Positions 12,720-22,939 of a stretch of DNA of 64,000 nucleotides are shown piece by piece. Positions within the stretch are counted from its first letter, which is position 1. Every line of letters begins with the position of its first letter. The translations under genes were made by a program, and so were the position numbers. The stretch comes from Colletotrichum lupini (Eukaryota > Ascomycota > Sordariomycetes > Glomerellales > Glomerellaceae), in assembly GCF_023278565.1 (NCBI RefSeq), contig NC_064677.1, positions 7,688,001 through 7,752,000 on the forward strand, written 5' to 3'. The notes beneath the pieces were generated by a model. It was given only the letters and a program-made list of their open reading frames with translations. It was not told where the DNA came from and did not search any database.

Positions 12720-15096
12720 TTGCCCTGTTGCGCCCTGCCCAGCATTTCTTTACAGGGATCATTGATGGCGTGTTCCCGCGGCGCCCGTGCTCTCGAGTCT
12801 CTGTCTTGATCAGCACTCTCCCTGCCGGAAGCGATGAGTTGCCTGAGACTGCGATAGTTTTCGCGTGGTCGGACATTCATTTGGTGATTGCTTGCTTTGC
12901 AATGGGGATTCCATGAGTCGGCGACAACAGACGATGATCAAGGGCAGGGTGGAGCAACATCAATCAAGTAACAGACACTATCAATTTGAGGCAGCTGGAC
13001 CAATAGTGGTTCAATGAGAGGTTGGCCTTCACCATTAGCTTTAAATGGGACTTCGTTCCTCAATGATATGTGACTTCTTTGATAGGTTGAGGAAAGGATT
13101 CAGTGATCCCAACGTTGACCGATCTCTATGGTACTTCGGGGACGGCGAGCAGCCATCCTCCGCCGGTTCTGCTTCCGGACCCAACCCACATTTGCCGGCT
13201 CTCCGGCCTCGTCGCCTCCGAGTTGTCTCGTTGATAAATGTGAAAATGGGCAGGTTAAACATTTGATATATAGATCCCATCTTGGGTGGCATGACACAAC
13301 TCTCTAGGCTTCATATGTCTGCTCTCGAGAAGTTTCAGTTCAACGTACCTGGAGCTACTCGCATCACCAGCATACACCAAGAACCATGGGATATGAAGAA
13401 TCTATTAGATTCACATATGCTACGACTCTACGTGATCACTCGATAAAAGCTCTACAGCGATGAAGAGTTCGCCAGATCTGCGTCCTTCTCCCTTGAGATC
13501 CCATTTAACAACCTATTTGTGAGAGAAGTGTGCTCTATAAGGTAGTCACTGATATAATGTGAAGGAAAGTGAACGACAATGGGGCTCCATCATCACCGCG
13601 TTACGGGAGCCTTGTCAAACTTGATCATGAAGTGAAATGTAGCGATGAATCTCGAGCGGTGTTCCTCATATCCATAGAACGCCATAGGCCTTTCGCCTTA
13701 GGCAATGGTCTTGGAATGTTCAGGTTCATTGACTTGTTGAATAAGAGTATTAAGTAGGAGGACTGTGGAACGAGCCTCAGCGTACCTGTTAAGCATTCAA
13801 ACAAAACGTTGAAGACGAATTCAACATAATCAGTGTTAGATTGACCTTGTTGAACATTGTAGATTAGACTTGAGGAAGATTAGCTATGCAAGTATGTTCA
13901 GCGCGGCGCCGTGTTGTAACTTGATCGATATTCAGCCTTCGATGACTTGTGAGCGGCAAAAAGTAGAACAGCAGCACGAGGATATTGAAATATCATTCTC
14001 CTCGTCTAGAACGATATCTCAGCAGAAGTATCGCGGATGTCATGGAGATCTCCCAACCATCATAATGACCATGATGCTGTTTTCCTGGGGCCTGCGAGAT
14101 GAAAATGGGATAAGCCATGTTGACCTGCTACCGGATAATTACCGAGAAACCAGAATGTGTATTAGAGAAGCGCGTTGTATTTGACTTTTGACCGAATCGT
14201 ATTGAGAATGAAAGAAAATGATGTGAATTCTCCCGAGTCTTGACAGCCGTACGGAGTCGATTTACCTGCCCTCGAGACCCGCGAAAGCGAAACAATATAT
14301 TGAAACTCACAGGGCCTACCCAGTGCTTCAATGTTACTCAGGCCTGGACTGCAATACATCTCACCCCAATTGCTTTGTGAATCCTGGTACAACATCAAAG
14401 CCACGAAGCCAGTGGCCCCAATCAGCACTCCTTGATATTGTACATGGTATTCAATCATTGAGTCGTGAGGTCATCTCTCTTTAGCCCTCAAATATGGCTT
14501 AGGCTGAATACTGATCGTCTAGTAGTGACACGAGCCTCCCCTATAAGCTCACTGTAGCTGTTCACCATAGCCATGCCAACTCTCTCTCTATCCACGTACC
14601 TTAGGTCAATTTGAGCAACCAGTGAGCAAATCTCAAGAGACACAACCCAAGAGAGGGCTAACGGCCCCCAGATTCCCATAGGATAAGGAAATCCTTCAGC
14701 TCGGATCTCTTAGAACATATCACAAAGCAGGATGGAGAGATTGTTTGAGCTCCATGTTGATAAGTGTATTGACTACATGGACGTCCGTTTCTCTATTACT
14801 TAAAAAGCGAATGCTACCCAATACCGTAAATGCCTGCTACCGAATAGAGAAAAAAGAGACCGTTGAACGACTGCTTAATGATATGCGGATGATGCGTTTT
14901 CTCTTCGCAGAGAATGCAAGTCTAGTGTATGCTTTGCGAGTGTACTGGTCCCCGTGTTGATGTTTTCATGCCGGGGGCGTGAAACGGGGACAAAAGAAAG
15001 GGAACAAAGGACATGATGAGAATTGTAGAAACTAGGAATGAAGATCCGAGTTGAGCCGAAGAAAGAGTCGCCAAGATACAGAGGTATAAGTAGCCA

Positions 15097-15330
15097 TCAA
15101 GACGACCGCTTAGCAGGATCCTGAGACCCCGGCGGCTGCAGTGCTGAAGACCCGCATTTGGTAGCCGGATCCTGAACGGAGCACCCAGGCAGTTCAAAGG
15201 GTTTCGCGGTAGTCTTCGAGTCTCCATTGACAGCCGAGGAGAATTCGCCGCCCTTCTTCTGACCGGAAGTAGCCGTCGCCGTCTTCTTTCCGCTCTTCTC
15301 CTCCCCAACGGGTGCTTTCACGAACAACAT
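15097..15330 (-). CDS. Uncertain small ORF, 77 aa, Lys/Ser-rich
   Basis: An ATG frame of 77 codons whose third positions favour G and C, as in the real genes nearby. The product is hydrophilic, Lys/Ser/Gly-rich at the N-terminus (VGEEKSGKKTATATSGQKK), and ends in a loosely repeated SVQDPATK / GSQDPAKR pair. It has no signal peptide, membrane segment or recognised domain. It lies 66 bases downstream of another small frame on the same strand (15397-15618) and could be its next exon, but I found no splice pair with good consensus joining them. Confidence 0.25.
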   Translation of the reverse strand: MLFVKAPVGEEKSGKKTATATSGQKKGGEFSSAVNGDSKTTAKPFELPGCSVQDPATKCGSSALQPPGSQDPAKRSS

Positions 15331-15396
15331 CTTGGACGTATCGGTGTAGACCAGAGAGTCTTAAGCTAATTGTCGTGGCCGTACTAGTCTCCCAGC

Positions 15397-15618
15397 TTAG
15401 GGACTGTTTGGGGGCGTAGGCACGTTTGGCCAAGGGGTAGGTCCACGGGGACCGCCGCCGGGTGGTGTAGGAGGAGGATCGGGAAAGGTAATTGGGTAGA
15501 TGCCCAAGCCCTCGTATGGAATGTTTGTTGGTACGTGGATCTCTTCAAAGTCTTCGTCAGAAATGTGTGTTGGTACGTTGATCTTGTCAAAGATGTTTGA
15601 GTATATCGGGGACAACAT
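15397..15618 (-). CDS. Uncertain small ORF, 73 aa, with a 14-residue tandem repeat
   Basis: An ATG frame of 73 codons. Two adjacent 42-bp units (about 15561-15602 and 15519-15560) encode FDKINVPTHISDED and FEEIHVPTNIPYEG. The period is a multiple of three and the amino-acid pattern is kept while bases differ, which is mild evidence of selection on the protein. The C-terminal half is Pro/Gly-rich (PDPPPTPPGGGPRGP). A TATAAAA element lies about 35 bases upstream of the ATG. No domain is recognised and there is no signal peptide. It may be one exon of a longer gene with the neighbouring frames at 15638-15871 and 15097-15330. Confidence 0.33.
   Translation of the reverse strand: MLSPIYSNIFDKINVPTHISDEDFEEIHVPTNIPYEGLGIYPITFPDPPPTPPGGGPRGPTPWPNVPTPPNSP
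15519..15602 (-). repeat. 42-bp direct tandem repeat, two diverged copies
   Basis: Two head-to-tail copies share the core GTTGGTACGT (plus strand, at 15527 and 15569) and flanking similarity. They lie inside the 73-codon minus-strand frame and preserve it. Confidence 0.6.
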
Positions 15619-15637
15619 TGTTGCAATGTGTGCCTCT

Positions 15638-15871
15638 CTAGACGAGTAATTTTATAGTGTGGCCTTGTTGGAGTTGTTCAGGATTTGGGGGCCAATTATG
15701 ATCAAGTTGGGGAATAAGAGGTATCAAAGACGGTGTTTTCAGTGAATGATGAAGTGACTGATCAGTGTTTTCTGGGAGTCTTGCTAGGAGTGGTTGAGGG
15801 TTGTGGTGATAGAGTTCTGCCATCTGAGACATCCAGACCAGTTGCCAGCCGCCTCCTATATACGTCTTCAT
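15638..15871 (-). CDS. Uncertain small ORF, 77 aa
   Basis: An ATG frame of 77 codons ending 19 bases before the start of the 73-codon frame. The product is Leu/Pro/Gln/His-rich (HNPQPLLARLPENTDQ) with no recognised domain. It is listed because three moderately coding-like minus-strand frames stand in a row here. Its own evidence is weak, and the TATAAAA element of the next frame lies within its last codons. Confidence 0.15.
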   Translation of the reverse strand: MKTYIGGGWQLVWMSQMAELYHHNPQPLLARLPENTDQSLHHSLKTPSLIPLIPQLDHNWPPNPEQLQQGHTIKLLV

Positions 15872-18800
15872 GAACCCTCCATGAGGCTCTGCCTATACAC
15901 CAAGACATATACACAGACAAGGACCCTCCACAACGTTGAACATTGCCCAGCTAGTCCATTGAACATGTCTATACCTCCGACACCATGTCCTCAAAGACAT
16001 CCAAACGGCAACTGACCTGGCGCTTAGCGCGAAGATTACTGCCTTGTGTGACACGACAACCAGAGCTCATCTGCTAAATATCGCGTGTGACAAGGGATGG
16101 AAGGGGGTATTGCGAAAGGATACATCAACTTTGTACTCCCTTCCCGTAAGGATCTCAAGCCGCTTCTGGCAAGGCAAGTCGAAGCACATACAGCCTACCG
16201 GTCAGGCTCCCAGAAACCGGGAACGACCAACCAGATTCGGCATAAGGCTCCCAAGAGAGTGGGTAGGAAGGGCGCCCCCGCGGGCAAGGAATAGGCAAAC
16301 ATGGCTGTGAAGGGGTGGATGGACATCCTACTCCAAGATGAGTGCGGCAGGGGTCGGGTAAAGTGTGTGGCAGTCAACAGCGTGAGATGCCAACGGCGAA
16401 CGTGGGATTATGCCTCGTCGAAAGCAGCTGTGTAACCAGTCAAGCCAGGCAACAAATCGTCAAACGGCCGGCCGATGGCATGAACGCGTCGGAGACCTGT
16501 TGTTCAACGAACTGTCAGTCGCCCGGTACAATGCCCAGCAGTAACAACGAGTATTTCTGGACTTGCTGCCTGGTCGTCAGTCGCCGACTGAGGGGGGGTG
16601 GTAAGAGTCCCGCCGAGGTGGTCCGTCATGTGAGCAACGACGACGTCCTCCGGTTCTTGGTTCCGGACTGCAGGTATGTCGGGGCCGGCCGAGCGAACAA
16701 GTCAGAACACGTAAGTTGAGCAGAACAAAAGGCCTTGGGCCACACTGAGAGGCTAAGAAACAGCCCCCATCTGGGAGGCTTGGGGATAGAAAGACGATGA
16801 ACGCGGGGCCACTCAGCCGGGTGTGGTGTGGCTCGCGCGGATTTTGTCCAATCTACATCCAAAGAATTTGATATTCCAAGATAGGGTGTGGAGGGTAGGC
16901 GAAATGAGACATGGCCACGCTGATACTGGGACAAAATGAGCACCCGGGGGGTAGACGAGAGGCCCAAGATGTACAGGACGTAAGCAAGCAGTTGACGCGA
17001 AGGACGCAGTGCGTACGTTTTTCCGGTCTAGCGCAGAGCCGACGGGGCGGATTTGGCCACACCCACATCCCACGTTGTTCCATGCTTTGCACCCAGCAGG
17101 CTGGAGCAGGGCGAGGGTGTAAGTCCATAGGGCTGAAGGATGCTGAGGCTTTGTCAACCGTTGAACGACGACGTTGTACAAACTCTATGGAGTGCTGGAT
17201 CGTGGCCGAGAACGATCTCTTGCATTTACGGCGTTTCAGTCTCAATCAGCCTGGTGGATCATGAGACCCAGTGTTATAAGGCAGTCGACTAGGTCAAGAT
17301 GCGTTCGTTTGACCTCTTTGGTCTGTTTAGCTCAGCTTAGCTTTCTCCTAAGTGAGCGATGTGGGGGATTTGACTGGGGTAGGGGACAGTCACCAAACTC
17401 ACAACGAGGGAACTCCCCTCTGCGCCGCTTCCAATGCTTGGCTTGCTGCCACGCAAGTGTGGACTTGCGGCATATTGAACATGCCGTAAGACGACTGAAA
17501 GCAAGTTTCTTGAGTCAGAAAGAGACTTCACTTGTCGAAATCGCGGGTGAGCCATGGCGAGTAGGGTGTTACTGTCGGCCGCCCCGGCCTTAAACCCCCT
17601 GCTGCAGAATTGTTGCAGCCCTTTGATGGGGTGATAGAGCAACAGTAGGTAATAGAGCAGGGCTACCCTAGAGCCGAGACATAATCACCTTGTACCTGGC
17701 TGCCGGTTCTGATGTTGCTGCCGCCGCCGCCGGTGTTTCGTTTGGGTGAACCGGCCAGGTGGTTGTGAAGCATCAGGCTGGCGGGGGGTGCGGAGTTATT
17801 GGTGTGATGCCTGCGTGAACGACGAGTTCTCAGGGGCCACTGCCCCTCATCCCAGTATCAGGGTCAGCTTGAACAGCCTACGATTGGCTCTGACAGCTAC
17901 CATGACGACTTGCATGTTGCGTGGGTCTCTTCAGTGCCAAATGAGGGTGCGTGTTCAGATATGTTGTCAGCGTGCCCGAAACCAAGCACATGGAGTTTGT
18001 GCAACCCGAAAGATGAAGAATCTCTGTCAACCGTCGTACACTTGTGGTGGCCCCAAGGTACTGTGCATATTCTTTCCAGATAGTCCACAAGGTGATATCC
18101 GAAATAATAGCATTCGGTGTCGTGCCGTCAGTTCCTCCACTTCGGCGTAAGCAACCGCACGGCTTGGTCAGAAAGACTCGAAGTGGCCAAACGCTGCCTA
18201 TTGCCCCGATGTCGATTCGCTCTATGGGAGTCAAAAATAAACATGTATGGAAGCTGACTCAACATCGAATCGCTGTGAAAGGCGTCATGGACGTAGGCAA
18301 CATCTGTTGATCTGCATCTCATGAAATGTCAGTCGGGCGGAGACCAAGATAGGCGTGTTCTGTGAGGTTGTGTAAGCTCACATGATACCAAATCGAGCCC
18401 GAACCGCATCCACTTTCTCCGCCCGAGAGTACACTCAGTCGCGACCGCCGAAGCAGAACTCGGACAGGTTTCGCCCTTGCTTAGACTTGGTGACTCTTTG
18501 AGATGACCGGGAACTTCGTCGAAAGTGCAGGAACCTTTGAGAACCGTGATGTATCGCGGGAACGGCCGGCAAGACTCCACAGCATTGCACTCATCGGGTT
18601 GGCTCTATCGGACGAAGGATTGCGGCAAAGGCAAAAAGCACCGAAATAGGACTGACCGATCTTCGAACTACGCCCTCCTATTCGCCATAATACCATCCAA
18701 TCAGCCTGCTCAGACCAACCAAAATAAATAAATCATGTTGCCAGTTTGCAATATACGAAGCTCCGGCGTAAGCCCACACGCAACGCTTAAATCCACGCGC

Positions 18801-19160
18801 GAGGTTGTCACTTGACAATCGCAGGCTTTTTTTGATTAGTGATCAGGTGTGGTTTAGCTCTGCGAGCCGAGAATGTCAAAATACACAGTGGATTCCGCGT
18901 GCAAGGCAGATTCGTGGCATCGAGTCACCAGTCGAGGTAGGGCGTGAAACATGTGTGAAGATCCAGCAATCTAAGCATTTGTCTACGCATTATTAGCTGA
19001 GAATACATGCAGGCATAATCAGGTCTTACGGGTTGACTGAAATGCCCACGCCCGCCGCCCGCCTTAGGGTATCCCAGCCGACTTTTCCTCGTTCCTCATA
19101 ACGCCTGAAAGAGAAATCACAAACCAAACCCATTTCGCCCAGTGGCGCTCCAAATTTGAC

Positions 19161-20265
19161 TCATCTGTACCCACGGCCACCGCCGCCGCCGCCGCCGCCG
19201 CGACCGCCACGATCACGACTACGGCTCGGGGACCGGGATCGACGGCTATCGTAGCTATCATAGCTGTCTCGACTCGGGCTCCTTCTTCGGCGGTTGCGGT
19301 CGTTACCGCGTGCACCTCCTCCACGTCTTGGGGGTGGTGATGGAGACCGAGAGTATGATCTTGAACGGCTTCGGTATCTGCTTCCACCACCGCCTCTGGA
19401 CGGAGGAGCAGCGACGGGAGATCGGCTTGGGGAATGCGAAAGCGATCGAGGCCGGTAGGTGTCTGATCTGGGGCCAAAGCGACCCTGAGGTGGTGATGCA
19501 CCCCGTCGAGGACCGTTCTGGCCGAAAGGGCCGGGTCCGCCTCCTCCACCACCGTGGAATCCGCCCTGAGCTCTTCCCCCTCGGCCGCCTCTAGCATCGG
19601 AGCCTCCGCCACGTCGAGCAGCTGGAGGTGCTGGGGACATCTTGCGCCGGGGAAGGACGATTGAAACGTTGATTACCGCGCCATCAAGCTGTGCCTCATG
19701 CATGTGGGCAATAGCATCCTCGGCATCAGCCTCGGTATCGTATAGGATGTAAGCAGTGCCGCGGTTAGTGCCGTCTGGAGGAGAAGGAATGTCAGCCTCA
19801 TGTAGCAGGGATCCATTTGGAGGCCGTTCAAGTCGACCCTGTGAGGACAGATACTGACGAGTTCTATTAATGGGCAGGTCAAGATCCTTGATGTGCCCAA
19901 ATTGGCCAAAGATCTCCTCCAAATGGGCTTCATTGATATTCTTGGTCAATCGCTCGACAACAATCTAATTCAATGCAGAGTCAGCAGCTTGAAAAATGAC
20001 AGCGTGAGTGATTCATAGAGCGAGAAGATCAATTTACCTTGGTGCTTCTGATAGCAGGACTAGCGCTTCTTCCACGGCTCCGGCTGCGGCTTCCGCTTCT
20101 CTGCCTGCCATTTCGTCGCGGCGTGGGAGATCGGGAACGCGACGGAGATCGCGAATCGTACGTATGACGACGGACTGGGGAGCGAGACCGGTCTGACAGC
20201 GGTGTCAATGACCGAGAATGGTCGCGGTAGCGGTCGCGAGAGAGCGATCTTGTTCGGGACGCCAT
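19161..20265 (-). CDS. RNPS1: RNPS1-like SR/RRM splicing factor
   Basis: Three exons, 20265-20038, 19964-19859 and 19774-19161, give 315 aa. Introns are 73 bp (GTAAAT..TTAG) and 84 bp (GTCAGT..CCAG). The second joins ACT-C to AC-GGC so that the RRM reads INRTHGTNRGTAY. Residues 1-76 are an Arg/Ser region. Residues about 77-155 form one RRM with RNP-2-like IVVERL and RNP-1-like RGTAYILY. The tail mixes Gly-rich, RS and RGG stretches and ends in GGGGGGGRGYR. An SR domain before a single RRM containing a DLPINR-type loop is the pattern of RNPS1, a peripheral exon-junction-complex protein that promotes splicing and couples it to mRNA surveillance. The assignment is strong for the family and good for the subfamily. 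The 84-bp intron is stop-free and frame-preserving. Confidence 0.9.
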
Positions 20266-21111
20266 GGTTAGTTGTTTTGGGACAAAAGCTTGGTTGACAG
20301 GTTGGCGAAATTGACCAAGGCGTCGCAAACCGCGACCCTCTTTCCTGTCGTGCCAGGACTGACGTGTGATCACGTGATATATGTGGATCCATACCGAGGT
20401 GGCAGGCACGCGCCTCGGTGGGGTTCGGTCAACGGGCAACTGCGGTTCAGTCATTTTACTTTTAAAGGCATCTAGATGCGGAAGATGAAGGTAGACAACG
20501 TCGGTTCAACATACCTTACTCTATTTGAGATTGTGGTGCCTGCGTGGCTCTAGATCGGCCGAACCGCAATATGCCTACGCCTTGCCTTATTCTTTAACAT
20601 TTAAGTCATATTCTCTGATTTGGCTCTTTTTAAGGCCTCCTCGAGGTACTAATCTGTGTCTGCCGCTATGATTCTTACGCGTTATTGAGTGTCCGAAACG
20701 AGGATGAGACTTATGAAAGCGAGTGATTTGTATTGAAATCAAACCGTATCGAACATCATGTCCAGGTCATAGTGTGGAGGCAGATAATCAGGAGGAAGTT
20801 CCATGATAATGTACAGATTCCTATTATTACTATGTACACTCGCTGTAACATTGCTAAGCGTCGATGACGCAAACAAGTCCCCTCAAGGACCTGATATCTC
20901 AGACTCAAAGTGTACAGCAGTCCACTGCCTTCCAATCCGCTTGTGTCGTGATAATACATGGCAAAGGGCCAATTCATGTTTTGCTTTTGCCCCGAGCCAC
21001 GTCGTGTCTTGAGGATACCTGAACGCCTCAACCATTTCTGTTGAAATCAACGGCACCATTATATTGCCTATTACCTTGTGCCCTCCAGAACAAAAGAAAT
21101 CACCAGGGAGC
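20266..21111. other. Spacer between transporter 3' end and RNPS1-like promoter
   Basis: Both flanking genes are on the minus strand, so this holds the promoter and leader of the RNPS1-like gene (near 20266-20500) and the 3' UTR of the transporter gene (towards 21111). Only unsupported short frames occur. A direct repeat or other regulatory element was not evident. Confidence 0.5.
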
Positions 21112-22939
21112 CTATGCAGCCCACTCCACGACCTCAAGAGCGCACATGACGAGCACCAAGGTTGATGGAAGAATCCTACGACACTTGTTAGTATATGCAG
21201 AGGAAGAAATCCAGACACATTTGGCTACATACCAGATAACATAGCTCTGGAAGAGGATTCTCGACATGACACTTTCGTAAACCTCGTTGATTTGGCAAAT
21301 CTGAGCCAGTTGGAGAGCACTCGGGGCGCCGGTCAACAAGAAGCAGACGATGACAAAGATGGGGTCATCCAGAATGCTGACTGGCACATACTTGGCGAAG
21401 ACGGCCAGAATAGGGGTCATAATCAAAGTCGGCAGGAGCATGCGGCACACCAAGGATGCGACAAGCAGCTTGGTTCCGATCTGGTCCTCCTCAGGATCCC
21501 GCATCTTCTCGCTCTTTTGCGTGTTGCGAGCTAGGTTGGCACCAAGAACAACCAGGATCAAGGGCACAGCGACACCACCACTGGACTGAACAGCATCCGT
21601 GAAACTGTTCTTGATGAAGGATCCCTCTTCGAAAAAGATCTTCTGCAGGGCCGGGACTGAGGCAACAACGACGGCGCTGAGCATGGCCCACAGAGGCGGG
21701 TTCATGAACTCCCACAAAAAGTTGTAAAACTTGCCGGCGAAGCGGCTTAGGGCCGAGAGAATCGTCTTGAAGGGGGTCGGCAAACTGTTGTAGACTCTCG
21801 CAAAGAAGTTTGATGTCGATTCCTTAGCAGAGGTGACGGCGTTGTTGAAGGCGTTCTTAACGCGGCTAGGGTAGCCTTTAACTCCCTCGGGGATTTCGGG
21901 TTCATCCGTGTTACGAATGCGGGGAAAGGACGATATCTCATCGCCACTTCCGTCGAAAACGGGATGGTTACCATTGAGGGGTGCGAGACCCTTGGTCTTC
22001 ATCGGCTTCTTGGGAAGGTAGTCGTCGTCCTCGTCTTCGGTATCGGCGGGGGAGGCTCTGGATCTGCTAGCAACAGGGGTGCGACCAGCCGGCTCATAGT
22101 TGGATAGGTCATCACTCGAGTGACTACGGGAAGTAGCGGTGCCGTCATCGTACTCGGTCAATAGGGGAGCGGTCTCGCGATCTCCCGGGTATTGTCCCTC
22201 CTCGACGCGCTCGTCCTGGTACTCGGGGTACTTGTCCTTGGGAGCAAGCAGCACGTGGTAGCCCCAGCTCCAGCGCACCAACTGACCGAGCTGCTGGAAG
22301 ATCAAGAGGTATAGAATACCACGGGCACCAACCTCGTCATCGTTGTCCCCGGGGATCTTGTCCCAGTGTAGCCCCTTGATAGTTTGCGACAGAGACAAGA
22401 TCATAGAGATGGGCAGGGAGTTTGAGTTTCCAAAGACTCCCATGGCCGTGACAAAGTTAGTAGCGCGGCGGTTGAAGCCAAAGCCGCGGGCGACGCCGGT
22501 AGCGACGAGCCAGGAGACAAGAGTTTGAATGATGAAGATGATGGGGATTACGGCGAGATCGAGGAGCTTGTCGGCATTGAGTTGCGAAGCCAGCTTGGTA
22601 AAGACTTGTGAACACTGTTAGGAAGGCTACTTGGACACTATCGTGCAGGCGAGGTGGAATTGTAGACATACTAAGGCAAGGCGTGAATAGCATGACATTG
22701 AGGTTGGCCAAGAACTTTTGCTTTTCAGCATCAAAGTGGCCAAGACGGGCAATGATGTAGCCCGGCAAGCTCACGCACACAACCTCGAGGACAGCCTCGA
22801 AGACGAGAAGAACCAAGTTACCCATGGAGGGGTGTGAATCGTGAGGCTTCTTCATAGCCATGAGGGGCATTTCGTATACGTTTTGAGCCATGTCTGCCAG
22901 TCGAAACGACGTCGGCGACGTCAAGTATTGTTGGTCCAT
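21112..22939 (-). CDS. Auxin efflux carrier (PIN-like) family membrane transporter
   Basis: Three exons, 22939-22672, 22604-21233 and 21175-21112, give 567 aa. Introns are 67 bp (GTATGT..CAAG) and 57 bp (GTATGT..GTAG); the first joins to read FTPCLIFTKLASQLN, a highly typical segment of this family. The N-terminal half has about five hydrophobic helices (for instance NLVLLVFEAVLEVVCVSLPG and LLDLAVIPIIFIIQTL) with the TPCL and GNSNSLP motifs. A long charged loop (roughly 205-335, Ser/Asp/Glu/Pro-rich) follows. The C-terminal half again has about five helices, including VPLILVVLGANLA and FLLTGAPSALQL. Fungal members are related to S. cerevisiae Ecm3-type and S. pombe ER-located carriers; the substrate in fungi is not established. 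A second ATG at residue 17 is also possible as start. The last intron is stop-free and frame-preserving. Confidence 0.92.

Larger units (their letters stand above)
10957..19160. other. Long intergenic stretch with a few doubtful small ORFs
   Basis: About 8.2 kb separate the FAS1 gene from the RNPS1-like gene. No domain-bearing frame is visible. The contents I could support are a 19-base C run at 12701-12719, an AT-richer block around 13300-14950, and the small-ORF cluster at 15.1-15.9 kb listed separately. A 65-codon frame at 16097-16294 on the plus strand has even codon use but no recognisable similarity. Other frames here are overlapping, open at non-ATG codons, or are mutually antisense. 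Confidence 0.5.
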
